Notes under the pieces: model-generated
Told to the model about the DNA's origin: nothing
Databases searched by the model: none
The model's input: only the letters and a program-made list of their open reading frames with translations
Program-made: the position numbers and the translations under genes
Shown here: positions 45,133 through 58,701 of the stretch, in pieces
How the letters are laid out: each line of letters opens with the position of its first letter
Numbering within the stretch: position 1 is the first letter of the stretch
NCBI GenBank assembly: GCA_001600095.1
Contig: BCIX01000002.1
Location: 2,108,001-2,172,000 of the forward strand
Reading direction: 5' to 3'
DNA: 64,000 bases
Source of the DNA: Bullera alba
Lineage: Eukaryota > Basidiomycota > Tremellomycetes > Tremellales > Bulleraceae

Positions 45133-46311
45133 CTAGTAGAACTCGGCTCCGACCAGTCGAAGTAGCTTCTGACTGTGCTCCGGGGCATTTCTAGGTTTGC
45201 CAGTGTCGTGAGGACAAGGCTTACCGTCCTCTCGCAGAACGGCTTCGTGGTCCCGGGAGTAGATGGCGGCGAAGGGTACGTGGGTCGTCCCTCGGTAGTT
45301 GTTGAAGCAGTCCACTCGAAGTTTCCTGTCTTCTTCGGAAAGTAGAGACGCCGGGGCCATGCAGATGTCTATGAGGATCGTCAGTCCAGTCTCTTGCCTA
45401 CCGACGTAAACCGTACTCACAGGTGCAAACTCGGTCTCGGGTACCGGTCGGTCGAACATTGTAGTGCATGGTCCTAGAGTCCCACAGGATGAGATCACCA
45501 GCGCCAACGTTGACTTTGGTCCAAGTGCAGCCTCGATCGAAGAACCACTGTTGCTGCTCATCGGTGAAGCCGTACCAGTCGAACGGGCCCCACGAGTTGT
45601 ATGACTCTCGACCGTGAATGTCGAAGAATTCTTCGACAAGTTTTTGACTGCCCTCGAGGACCATCAGACCGCCGTCTTCGGGACCGCACTCGTTCAGGTT
45701 GACCAGACCCTGACAGCAGTAGAACCCTCGTCTGTGTAGTGATTGGCTATCCAAGAGGTCAGTATGGCCGGACGATTGTTGTGAGTCGACTCACTCCATG
45801 TGCTCCCACTTTCCAGAGTCCTTGACATCAGTCCTGCCGGGCAGCATGATGGATCCACCGTCAAACGAAGTGATGAGCTCGTTGGTGCCCCAGACTTTGG
45901 CGAAAGCGTCAATGATTCCATCTTCGCATCTCAGATCCCAAAGCTACAGCAGCGTCAGCCTGGTCCAGCCCCTTTGTATTCGCCGAGATGACAACTCACA
46001 AGCTTCTCGTGGCAGAATCCGTAAGAGTGGAACATACCACCCTTGACGTGGACGGGAAGGTGTTCGTTCTTCCATGTCGACTGGTCATTTCTGTCGAAAC
46101 CGAGAGGGAAGCCCTCGAGCCAGTCGAAAGCTTGATCTCGGTATTGCAAAGCCTTCTCCGTAGGGACTGCCTGCTTGACGACAGTGTAGCCCTTGGTGGC
46201 AAGCTCGTCTCGCCAGTCGCCAAAGGTCGGCTTGTCGAATCGCGCGGCGAACTTGAAAGGCGGCAGCTCAGGTGGGGGAGTGGATCGTCGAGGGTGGACT
46301 GCAACGGGCAT
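45133..46311 (-). CDS. Phytanoyl-CoA dioxygenase (PhyH)-like Fe(II)/2-oxoglutarate oxygenase
   Basis: Four exons: 46000-46311, 45795-45943, 45421-45746, 45133-45368, giving 340 residues. The double-stranded beta-helix core shows an HMD triplet (His-x-Asp iron ligands) formed across an exon junction, and the distal SRTMHYNVRPTGTRDR with the third His and the 2-oxoglutarate-binding Arg. Between them lies GLVNLNECGPEDGGLMVLEG, typical of fungal members. It hydroxylates an unknown small molecule. No peroxisomal signal stands out (C-terminus EFY). Convergent with regulator 2, it is the right edge of the cluster. TTCGGAA lies at 46496-46502 upstream. Confidence 0.9.
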
Positions 46312-46749
46312 TTTGAGTGATTTTGTGCGAGTACAGGATTTTGTGATGGTGAGGTTTGTATGTGAGCATCCCTGTCATCATGAACCTCCATGCATATATA
46401 GCTGTTGGAAGACGCAGTCAGAGCGAACAATGGATAGCGAGAGCCGGAATCGCGGCCGAGTCTGAATTAGCGGACGGGATAAGCTGGGCCGATCTTTCGG
46501 AACGATAAGCGGGCAAGCGGGCGGGATATCGCCACGTGGGATTTTTGATACGCCTTCCTGGGCTCGGCTTGACAGGTATCATGCAATGCATGTACCGCAG
46601 AGAGCCGCAGAGAGTACTGGCTCCATAGCCCAGCACGAAGAGCTCTACCCTATGGAGTCCTCTGCGCAGGCTTCCGCTCGACGATCCTCGCGCTATTGCA
46701 CACTGACCGGTGGTCGTCGACGTATTGCAGTTCTCAGACGGGGTCATCG
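46312..46749. promoter_or_regulatory. Promoter of the PhyH-like gene, to BRF1 3' end
   Basis: Holds the TATA box of the PhyH-like gene and TTCGGAA at 46496-46502. No coding frame of its own is credible. Confidence 0.45.
46393..46400 (-). promoter_or_regulatory. TATA box, PhyH-like gene
   Basis: TATATATG on the minus strand, about 85 bp upstream of the ATG. Confidence 0.6.
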
Positions 46750-49457
46750 TTACTGCCAGCTGAATTGGTCTCCGTCGTCCTCTTCTTCTTCCTCTTCCTC
46801 ATCTGCCCAAATGTCAGCTCTGCCTTCACTCGTAGCAAAAACGCCGACTCACCTTCTTTGCCTTCCTCATCATCATACTCTTTGCCCTCGTCGTACTTCT
46901 CGTCCTCTTTCTCATCGTCAAAGCTCTGCAAACCGCCCATCTCCTCTTTCGCCAAGCCGAGCGCTTCGAGAGCGCCGTAATTGATACGCGAGGAGAACTT
47001 CTTCTGTGTAGAGATAGTGTCCATGGCTTCGCGAGCAGAGGGGAATGGCCCCTTCTGAGGTGCCTTTCTCTTCCTCTTTGGCTATTGAGCTGTCAGCATG
47101 ATTACCTTGTTCATCTGACTCAATGCTCACCTTTGGCTTGCTAGGATCGATATTATGGGCACGGTTATAAGCCGCCTTTTTGGCTTGTCGTTCTTAGCGG
47201 AATGTCAGCATTATGACATCCGTATTCAGCGTTGAAGAATAATCTACTCACCCTTGTCTTCCTCTAGCCATCTGCCATTGTGGCTCAACCACAGCCTTGC
47301 CCTCAATCTGACCTCGTCCTCTTCCAGGACGAACCACGCTTCCAGCTCTTTGTCGTCGATATCGTCAAAGACCGTCTCGGCTTTCTGCTTTGCTATCTTC
47401 TCTCTCCGCTTCCTAGCTCGTTCCACAGCTTCGACCTCTGCGACGACCTGCCTGGGATCTCGGGTGGTGATCCAGGCTCGTACCCTCTGCTTGAGCTCTT
47501 GGGTCGTCAACTTGAACATTTCGGCTTCGGAGGCGAAGAATCGGTTTCCCAAGTACAGCAGCGTGGCGTCTTCGTCGTCCCATTCGGTGAACACGTGCTC
47601 TTCTTTACCCTTCTGCTTGCCCTTCTTGCCTTGTGAGCCTTCCCCTTCTTTATCACCTTCCTGCCGCGTATCCTCATCGACATCGCCTTCGCCTGCCTCG
47701 TCGCCTTCACCATCCTCATCGACATCGTTGTCTTCGACGCCGGAACCCAAGTTTCCATCTTGATCAACCCCGAGATTCTCCAGATCTTCCAGATCGCCGT
47801 TGGTCATGGAGGCGTTGAACGACCTGATTTGGCTTTTCCACGCTCGAGATTCCTTCTTGGTCTCTTGGGCCACCTTTTCCGGGTTATCCCTCGCAGCTTG
47901 CAGGTCCGTGATGTAATCACCCTGTTCCATTTCCGGCAGGGTGTCGTCGTCATCCTCGCCCAACTGCGCTTGCTCGTCTGCGTCATCACCGCCATATTGC
48001 TGAACGACCGCACGGAGGGCACCTGTCATGTCTGTCTCCTCTTGCCAGTCTGCCTCGTCGCGATCCACCTGTTTGCCTTTGCCCTTGCTCGTCCGTCTTC
48101 TTTTGTTTGGCGTTTCGTCGGATCCCACATCGCCTTCGTTGCCCCCTGCAATCGACCCTTCTTCCTCTTGCTGCATCGCCTGCAGCTCGAGCAATTCGTC
48201 GTCATCACCGTTATCCTCGCGTAGTTGTTGTATCCTCTCCGCTGTCATTTTGCGCTTTGCCGCCGCTATCTGCGCTTTGATGACGGGCGGCCGTTCTTGT
48301 GGGTTGACGTTGTCCAAATCCTGATCGCTCATTTGCCTCCACTCGTCCACTGTCTTCGATGCGACTTCCGTGCGGGCAAACTCGATGAGACGTCTTCGGA
48401 TGGTGATAGGCGCAACTTTGACCACCTGCGCAACCTCCTCTGGTGTCCGTAGAAATCCTGACATTCTCGCTGCGATGATCATGCAAGCGCCACAAACACC
48501 GGCTGGGCGCCTTCCTTGGGTCATCCAGTCCGCCTTGAATCTCCTGACTAGACGGGTGGCATCCGCAGCTACCGAGTTGACCGTGGCATTGGATCCAAAG
48601 CTGAGCCTGTGCGCGAAACGAATGTTGTATATGGCGGGATCCACCTCGGGCATGGGATCTTTCAGATGTAGTGCCGATCGCAGCTTGAGGTATGTCGCTC
48701 CGAGTTCAAACACGTTGATCTAAAATGTATCAGAATCGTGATAGTTGTAGAGAGAGGCTAAACTCACCGTAAGTCTCTCGCTGAAGTCGATCAGCATCTT
48801 GTCGCTGTTCGCATACCTGCACTGCAGGTACAAGCAACTTGCGACGATGTATTCCGTGCGCCTTCCTCTGTTGAACTTGGCGTCGACGGCGATGGTGAAG
48901 AACCGCTGAGCTGCTCGGTATATGCTTCCCGAAATCCCCATTTGTTCAGCAACCATCCTGATCCTCTCATGGCCTGAGATGACAACCAGTCAGTATATCG
49001 GTCTGATACGTAGAGTCCATGCACCTACCCTGCTTTTTGACATTCTCCGAAGACTCTATACCCCCTCGTCCTCTGAACCCAGAGATACCGGCTGGAAACA
49101 CCGGTCAGTAGCTGGGCGAGGGCAGCTCAGTCGATGTACTCACTGGAGAAGTTGGATACGAAGGCTCCTTGGACATGCACTCTTCCGCCTGATCCCTCCG
49201 AGAAGCCCACCTCGGACACCAGGATACCTGACTCGACAATGGCATAACAGTCTCGGCACCTGGACGTTCCGTCAGCATCATCTTTTCGTTCATCTAGCGC
49301 TCTTCACTCGGCAGGATTTCACCAACTCACACAACATTACCGGCAGAGTAGTCCGTCTCGAGGTCGGTGGACCCGCAGTTTGAGCATGATTTCTACGATG
49401 AAATCGTCAGCTTGTCCTCTGTTGACAAGGCGAAGAAGCTAAAAAGCTTACAGCCAT
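46750..49457 (-). CDS. BRF1: TFIIIB subunit Brf1
   Basis: Nine exons: 49452-49457, 49331-49392, 49144-49259, 49029-49091, 48768-48973, 47252-48719, 47131-47192, 46853-47081, 46750-46802, giving 754 residues. The first exon is just ATGGCT. A TFIIB-type zinc ribbon (CSNC...CRDC) precedes two cyclin folds (about 80-280; MGISGSIYRAAQRFF, INVFELGATYLKL, RPAGVCGACMIIAAR). A long acidic Brf1-specific region follows, with the TBP-binding segment (KINYGALEALG-like SSRINYGALEALGL) near the C-terminus and a poly-Glu tail. Recruits RNA polymerase III to tRNA and 5S genes with TBP and Bdp1. Divergent from UBA2. Confidence 0.93.
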
Positions 49458-49894
49458 ATCGTCCTTCAAAACACTTCAACCTAATCAACGAGGAGCCTCT
49501 CCGCAGACCTTGACCGCTGGTGATGTCGCTGCAAGAGGGACTGATAAGATAAGGCCGGTACCGGTGAGAGAATACTATGATCCAACGATGAAATAGGTGT
49601 TGCGATTATGATGTCGGAAGATAATTGATTTTGCATGCTGCCGCTGGCATGACTCGAACGCGTGGTCAGATTTGGGCCATCTTCCCAGGAACCGTCAATT
49701 TGCAACCTCTGCTAACGGGCAAAAGAGCAACGCGAATGTGGCACTTTTCGACGTGTTAAGATCGCGGGTGGAGGCCAGTTGCTCAGAAGTCGGTCGCGAC
49801 GGGGTGAACATTAGGGACTAGGGTCGCGGTATGATCAGCTTCGATCTTCATCGATCATCCTTCTACGACATCATTGTAAAGTGCACTGGAAAAG
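49458..49894. promoter_or_regulatory. Divergent promoter, BRF1 / UBA2
   Basis: 437 bp between two start codons. A tRNA-like string on the minus strand was considered and rejected. No TATA box recognised. Confidence 0.4.
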
Positions 49895-52543
49895 ATGTCG
49901 CGATTGGGACATTCAGAAGCGCTGCTGGGGCCAGAGCTGTTCAAAAAAGTCAGGGAGACGCCTATACTGGTTATCGGAGCAGGAGGAATCGGATGCGAGC
50001 TACGTGAGTGGACTGACCGGCCTGGAATATGAAAGGAGCCGACTTCACGGGGAGCTGTGAGACGTCAGGTCATTAGGCCGTAGTCGGATCCTTGTCGTAT
50101 ACGGTGGAATCTGACTTGCGCTATAGTGAAGAACCTTGTGCTGGTCGGTTTCTCCAACATCGAGATCGTGAGTAGCGTCGGCAACGGCCACTATAAAAGT
50201 GTCCGGGCTGACGTATCGATAGATCGACCTCGACACTATCGACCTGTCCAATTTGAACCGACAGTTCCTATTCCGGAAGCCGGACATCTCCAAGTCGAAA
50301 GCTTTGGTCGCTGCCGCTACTGCTCATCACTTCAACCCTTCCTCTGGCATCAAGATCCACGCAAGACACGGCAATGTGAAAGATGGACAGAATGACGTGG
50401 AGTGGATCAAGAGTTTTGGACTTGTCTTGAATGCCTTGGACAACATGGGTGAGACCCGCCTACCGTGCAAAAGACCGGATGGGCGCTGACCACGGCGTAG
50501 ACGCTCGTCGACATGTCAACAGGCTCTGTTCAGCTGGAGGCGTACCTTTGATGGAGTCGGGTACCGCTGGCTACCTCGGTCAAGTGACGCCAATCATAAG
50601 AGTAAGTCGTTGCTGACATGCCAATATCATACAGGGCAAAGCTGAGCTGGTTGAGCAGGACGAGACGGAATGCTATGACTGCGTGCAAAAGCCCACGCCC
50701 AAGTCGTTCCCAGTCTGCACTATCCGATCCACGCCCAGTGAACCGATCCACTGTATCGTCTGGGCCAAGAGCTACCTTTTCGGGTGAGTTTGCGCTCAGC
50801 TTGCCGTCGTGTTCAGGCTGCCAGACCCAGCTGACCGGGAATTTAGCAAATTGTTCGGCGAGGACGATGAGGCTACAGACGAGGACGAGCTGAACAAGGC
50901 ACAACAGAGTGGAGAAAATGGTGAGCACGCACATCCGTAACACAGTGAGGCTCACTCTGACGGAAATGTAGCGGAGGAGATCCAGAATTTGAGGAAAGAG
51001 GCTGCCGCTTTCCGAGAAGTCCGAAAACAGCTCGGCGAGGAGGACGGACCTAGAAAGGTATTCCAAAAGGTATTTCCATATTCCCGGCAACACTCAGTTA
51101 GTATCGCTGACAATGTCTTCACAGATCTTCGAGGACGACATCAACAGGTTGTTGGCCATGGACGACATGTGGAAAGTCGCAGGCCGGGTCAAGCCTGTTG
51201 CCCTCGACTACGACTCCGTCATCAACGGAACTTTCGTCACGCCGCCTTTGAGGACGGCTGCGGCTCCACCCAACGCAAACGGAAGTGCAACAAATGGGAT
51301 CAACGGCGCCGGAGCCAATGGCGCATCGTCTAGCACGGCTCCAGCAGCACCGGCTGCGCCAGCCGTCGTTAATCCATCTCAATTGAAGGACCAACGAGAG
51401 CTGAGCGTCAAAGACAACCTTGAGCTCTTCCTGGACAGGTGAGTTGCAACTATATCGGGTCGAAATCAGCTTCCATGCTGATCCTTCCTAGTTGCCGAAG
51501 GCTCTCAGCGAGGGTATTGGCTCGACCTGATGTTCTGATCGAGTTTGACAAAGATGACGACGACACGCTCGACTTTGTGCTCGCAACTGCCAACCTGCGT
51601 GCTATTGCCTACGAAATCCCCAACAAGACCCGGTTCCAAGTGAAAGGTGCGTGTTTGTTGCGATGGCTTCGAATCAGTTGCTGACCATCATACCAGAAAT
51701 GGCCGGTAACATCATTCCTGCTATCGCCACGACCAACGCCATCATCGCGGGTCTCATCGTCATGCAAGCCCTCAACCTGCTCTCCAAGAGATACTCCAGC
51801 TTGAAAAACGTCTTCCTCAAGGCCGAACCATCCAAGCCATTGGGTCTGTTCTACCCACAGAAGCCGGATCCAGCTTGCGCCGTTTGCCGCGACATTTACG
51901 TCCCGCTCAAGGCCGACGTCAGCAGGTTGACTTTGGGCGAGTTCGTCGAGGATATTGTCAAAGCTTGGTTGCCCAAGGGACTGCAGAGAGCCGATGACGA
52001 TGATAGTGAAGTGGAATGGTCGGTGTTTGAGGGATCTAGAATTCTCGCCGACCCAGATTTCGAAGACAACCACGACAAGACGCTAGCCGAGCTCGGCGTG
52101 TCTAGGGGGAAGATGGTGACAGTCAGGGATGAGGACGAGGTGTACAGGCCAATTCAGTTCTGTCTCTGCGAGCTGTAAGCATGACTTCGCAGGATACATA
52201 TATTCTGATCTGAGCTGATTGGGTACACAGAGAGCCTAATGCGACCGCGTCGTACACCCTCCCCGAGGCACCGCCATCCATTCCTCGCCGACCCGTCAAA
52301 GCCGTCGTCGAGAATGAAGACTCGGACGACGGTATTGAAGCGGTCGAGATCGTTCCCTCTGCAGGAGCCGCACAGCCATTGCGCTCGGGAGTCAAGCGAG
52401 GCGTGGAGAATGGCGATGGCGACGTTTCACTGGGTGAGGAGGGCAGGAAGAAGAGAAGGGTTGGCGAGCCCGGGAAGGAGGTAGTTGTTGATATTTCCAA
52501 TTCGAACGGTGCGGACGATCAGGAAATCCAAATGATCGAGTAG
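49895..52543 (+). CDS. UBA2: SUMO-activating enzyme E1, Uba2 subunit
   Basis: Eleven exons: 49895-50003, 50127-50167, 50223-50448, 50501-50601, 50635-50783, 50847-50920, 50972-51069, 51125-51438, 51492-51646, 51697-52174, 52231-52543, giving 685 residues. ATP-binding [12 protein letters not shown] is near residue 28. A zinc-binding CYDC pair and the catalytic cysteine in [14 protein letters not shown] (about residue 187) follow, with the second zinc pair in [13 protein letters not shown] ubiquitin-fold domain and an acidic/basic nuclear tail ([12 protein letters not shown]) complete it. Forms the SUMO E1 with Aos1. An Ala/Asn/Gly-rich insert (about 355-395) is species-specific. Confidence 0.95.
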
Positions 52544-52645
52544 AGTAGAGTACAACTATATACTAGCATATGCAGAATCAGTCTCATCGGCTCGTTGTTA
52601 CAAAGGCAGCATCTATCTACTGGCTATCCTGCGGACCGGCCATGT

Positions 52646-53490
52646 TTATCTACCCGTGCCCCAGTCTAACCCGTCTATACGGCTCGCTACACTCTTCATT
52701 AAATCCACCACATCATTCAATCCCAAATCGCCCTTCGTCACAGGTACCACGGAGACCGGTCGGGACGGCTGCAGCTGCACCAGCCACGGTTCGTCGTCGT
52801 TTTTCGAGCTGGCGGACGACGATGGTGATTTAAGCGAGAGTTTCGTGACGGTCAATTGTAACGTCAACGATGGGTGAGGTGTCGGGATGTGGAAGAGGGT
52901 GCCTTTCCGACTATAGGAGTGCGATGACCTGTACAATATGGTCAATTGGGTGCTCAAAAGAGATCGTTACGTGCTCGTCTTCGATTGCCGTATTGAGAGG
53001 TTCTAGGGGACACTCACGTGAAACCCAAGGTGGACAAGAAATCCAGTGTGCTCTCCACATTGTTGTCCCCGACCATGTTGACGCCGATGGTACCTCGGAC
53101 ATTCATATCCGCATACTCTCTCCCTGGCAGTGGCTGGCTGAGATAGTTCAAGGAATAGGTATATTCATCTCCCCCATCCTCCTTTTCCGCTGCCTGACTC
53201 GCCTTGCCTTTTCCCTTGGCCAGGTCGTGGCGCCGAGTTGCGCGGAGTCTCACCATGCGCGTTTGGCCAGGGATGATGGTGGTAGTATGGAAGTACTCGT
53301 CGGTGATATCGTACGGCTCGACGTGGACGCTCAGCAGCGAGATTTGGGATATCGTCTGTTGATACGATGAGGATGGAACTAGCGAGAAGATTGTCGAGAC
53401 CAGGGGTGTTTGCGAGGCCACGGACATGTCGGGGGTTACGTATAGGAAACTTGAGCTAGAGCTCTGGTGACGGACGAGTGATTGGGAGGT
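52646..53490 (-). CDS. Hypothetical protein, 5' end unresolved
   Basis: Two minus-strand exons are well supported: 53018 upward and 52646-52910, joined by a 107-nt GTGAGT...TATAG intron in phase. The combined frame has about 245 codons. The open frame continues upstream to 53541 with no in-frame ATG before 53427. A short exon starting ATG at 53548-53550 region (MSEWDVNG...) joined by a 35-nt intron is possible but weak. A second minus-strand frame of strong protein character (GGEVTFTVKAVDESSTLMK, about 53610-53670) lies just upstream and is closed by stops. The sequence looks like the C-terminal beta-rich part of a larger protein. No family recognised. It may be a truncated remnant next to ATP2. 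Confidence 0.5.
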
Positions 53491-53803
53491 CTCAAGCAAC
53501 AATGATGGAGTTCGATGTGTTGTACCGAGTGAAGTACGCCATTAACATCCCACTCGGACATCAGTCAAAGTCTCGCCTAACCACGCCGGTCGCCTCAAGT
53601 GGAGGTCTTCATCAACGTGCTGCTCTCGTCAACGGCCTTGACGGTAAAAGTGACCTCTCCCCCAACCTTCGAAGGCGCTCGCACTTGTTACTCCTTTTGT
53701 TTGCATTCATTTCATGATTGTTTTGTACGACAATGACGGGAATCTAAGGAGAAGCGAAATCTACTATTCGAACAACAGCTGCGGCTGCTTGTCGCCTAGA
53801 CGC
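53491..53803. other. Intergenic between ATP2 and the hypothetical gene
   Basis: Contains the isolated protein-like frame mentioned for the neighbouring gene. Otherwise it is read as ATP2 3' region. Nothing else supported. Confidence 0.35.
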
Positions 53804-55717
<1,914 letters not shown>

Positions 55718-56065
55718 CTTGACTGGGATACTCAAGGATGAAGGGAGGAAGAAGAGATGGGTATATAGAGGACGATAGTTTTGGATAGGTTGTAGGAACC
55801 AATCGCGGAGGAGGAGGGGAGGGGAGGAGGGGGGCAGGGATACTGGGCGGGTGGGCCTTCGCCTGGCTGGGTAGACGGGGATTACAGGGTCCAACCGCAT
55901 CGGCCGGACACTCGCGGCGTTTCGTAGCGGTTTGAGTGTGGCACTTTTAATTCCGGATAGCATCACTTCAACTTGCCATGCTTGACGCTTTCACGCTGCA
56001 TAGCACGGTGTATAGCAGCTACTCCAGAAGTGATCCATACCCCTATCAACAACATCATCAGAAGC
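55718..56065. promoter_or_regulatory. Divergent promoter, ATP2 / mitochondrial protein
   Basis: Bidirectional intergenic region containing a G-rich run on the plus strand (55807-55835). No other motif recognised. Confidence 0.4.
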
Positions 56066-56780
56066 ATGGCCATTAAATCCAAGGGGCTGAGTGCCCTCGC
56101 CCTCGCTCGACTCTCGAAAACCGTCCCGCAAACAACAACAGCTATAGCTCAAGCTGAACTACCCCAGCTTAACACAACGCCTGTCATAAATTCCAGTCAT
56201 CTACCTCCGCCTATAAAGACGTACCTGCAAAAGCAACTATCAAAAATCAGTAGAGACTCCGGAGTGTCGACCGAAGAGACGATCCACGTTCCCAACCCTT
56301 TCCTGCTACAACAGTTTCCGTCATCACTGCGCAGTGCTGAAGACGATGGCCCTCTATACCTCCAGTCCCGGACATTCTTCACAAATAGACGGCAAAAGTT
56401 GATGCTGGAGAAATACCAAGCAGAGGTCCTACCGCCAAGTCTGCTCAACCCGCAGGAGGATCCCGCTACTGTAATATGGAATGAGCCTGGCGTGTGGCAA
56501 GGGAAGCAGATCATCTGGAGCGGGGAATGGAAGCCACAGTCGAGCCAGCCAAAGGGTCTGTTCTCAAACAGGAGGGTCATGTTCAGAACCCACAAGTACG
56601 AGAGGATCAAGCTGGAAAGAGAGGATGAGATCGAACATAGAGTGGAGACAATGGCCCAGCGTGTGGAGATATGGAGGCAGGTGAGTTCACGCTCGTCCAG
56701 TATACTTGCCAGAGCTAAACTCGTGCCTGTAGGAGAAGAAAGCATCCAGGCTGGCAGAACGGCCGGCATTGCCTTGGTAA
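56066..56780 (+). CDS. Probable mitochondrial large-subunit ribosomal protein (mL59/Mrpl25-like)
   Basis: Two exons: 56066-56680 and 56733-56780, giving 220 residues. It is strongly basic, with an Arg/Lys/Ala-rich N-terminus suited to mitochondrial import. The features HVPNPFLLQQF followed by a basic NRRQKLMLEKY helix are reminiscent of the fungal mitochondrial ribosomal protein mL59, and the closing ERPALPW is a compact C-terminal motif. The family assignment rests on this pattern and on the neighbourhood (ATP2, QCR7, COX23) and is tentative. An open frame continues upstream to 55973 without an ATG, so the ATG at 56066 is used. Confidence 0.6.
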
Positions 56781-56872
56781 TACACTCGACCAACACATCA
56801 TTGCATTCACAACCATACACTGTACATGTATCAATTCACACGGTAGCCTCAACACTCCAATCCGCTATCTCC

Positions 56873-58174
56873 TTAGTCCATCAAGTAATCCTCTAAACCG
56901 CTCACGGAGGGCGGCGGGAGCGCTTTGCGATAGTGGTGAACCATCGGCCATTCTCCCTCGTACACTATGGCGATGTGCTTCAGCCTGATCCTTGAGTCTT
57001 GTTCCGAGGTGTCGATCAGGCAAACTGCCCCAACGCGACGTGATGGAGTATCGGAGTCTGACTTGGGTGAGCTCTCCATCGCCTCAGTGTCTTGCGACTC
57101 TGGATCTTGATCGACCTTGATCACCTTGTCCCGGGTGAAGAGGGCGATCCGAAGAGCGGTACTCCTGTTTCGCTTGCTTCCTGAAACTCTGAAAACCTTT
57201 TCCGCTTCAAACCCCGAGACCACCTCTCCTCATGAATCCAGCTCCATCAATGCTCTTCCGACTCTCTCCCCAAATCCCTCCCTGCTCCCCGAGGCTTCTC
57301 CGGCCAGAAGGCCCAGCACCGCAGCCCAAGTCCTCTTTAGGATCAGATGCGTCAGATTGCGACTTGTCATTTGGTTGATCTGGAAATCGGTCTGTACACC
57401 ATATGTCTGTTCGGGCAAAGCAGATGCGTCCTTGTAGTAGTCGTGAGGTTGAATGACGGTCCAATCTTGCCAGTCGTGGGTGAATCGCACTGCCACGTTC
57501 TCCATCATTCCATCATGTCTGCCCCCTTCTGCGACATGAATCATGATCTGAGCTAGAACTCGGTGGCCGATCGCCTCGCCTTCGAAGGCTTCTTCCTTCT
57601 CATTCTCCGACTCCCCATCAGAGTCTACATTTTCAGCGCCGCTTTCATCCTTCGAAACATCCTTCGTCGCGACCGAGTCACCTCTCACGTCGTCGCCATC
57701 TACTTCCTCTTCGGTCACCAGGTTGTTCAGCTCGGCCAGGGATGTATGATCGGGGACCAAGAAGAGGATGGAGAGCTCCCTTCTCTTCTTCACCCCTTGA
57801 CTGTTTACCCCGGCGTCATATCCAACGAGATGGGACAACTCCCAGCCTTGGGCGCGAAGAGCATGGTGGACTCTGGTCACTGCGTTGCGGATATCGGGGT
57901 GGACGGTAGCGTGCATCATCCGTCTCCAGAGCTTGTCCAGTCGAGCGAGCATGTATTCGAGGTATTGATGTGCCGAGTGGAGAGGTCGTCGGGGTCGTGT
58001 ACACCCGCAATCATGGTAGTAGAGGTTATGAGGGGATAGGTAGTATTTGCGAGCGCCGGGGTGTCTGATGGGCTTATGCGATCGAGACGCAGTAGTTCTG
58101 TTGTCTATTGAGGACGCCATAGACAACGCTGGTGAGCTTAGCGGTTCAGCACTGTCGTGCTCTGCTTCAGCCAT
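56873..58174 (-). CDS. Hypothetical protein, about 420 residues
   Basis: Two exons, 57263-58174 and 56873-57223, joined by a 39-nt intron with an unusual GTCGGA donor; without it the first frame stops at 57230, and both parts look coding. The protein has a conserved-looking helical region (about 50-110: LEYMLARLDKLWRRMMHATV), an acidic insert (about 145-185), then VRFTHDWQDWTVIQPHDYY and a C-terminal part with KVFRVSGSKRNRSTALRIALF. No family was recognised with confidence; a nuclear complex subunit is possible. It is divergent from QCR7, and its 3' end is 92 bp from the convergent mitochondrial gene. Confidence 0.62.
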
Positions 58175-58701
58175 GTTGTAGGACTGTTCAACCCAGATGG
58201 TAGTATGGAGTCTCGACAAGTCTTGACCAGACAAATCGCAGTTGCGGGTCAGCTTTGTTCTGAATCAGTTGGAAGATCGTCAACAAAGGAGGGTCAGAGT
58301 GTGTTACGAGCCCATCGACCCCTTCGCTGCTGGTCGATAAGAGGACGATATCGTCCCAGCGGACCGCAACCTCAGCTCTTCTGCAGCTGAAGTATTTGTT
58401 GTATCGATTGTGTAACTATCGATAATACCATGGCTGAAGACGGTCAGTCGTCGTATTCGTCGACACAAGCAGTTGAGCCAGCGTTTGGCAAGAGTCTTAG
58501 GATGCTGTGCGAACTCTTCCGACGTTTTAGGCCCGCGGAGCAACCCGTTGCGTTGTCCCGATTAATTTTGATTCCGCTTTTGGACCCCACCTCTAACCAA
58601 TGAACTGGCCTCGATTCGCCAACACCAAAGGTAACAGCAAGCCAACGTAGCTACTCGCCTTCACCTACACTACCCTCACCTGTAGATACAACTCATTCAA
58701 A
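58175..58701. promoter_or_regulatory. Divergent promoter, hypothetical gene / QCR7
   Basis: No credible coding frame (58304-58543 minus is motif-free). C/A-rich leader before QCR7. Confidence 0.4.

Noticed and set aside
49625..49720. tRNA-like string on the minus strand (GTTCGAGTC followed by CAGCGGC)
   Set aside because: The T-loop core is present, but the T stem pairs in only three of five positions and no matching 5' acceptor strand is found, so it is treated as chance sequence in the BRF1/UBA2 promoter.
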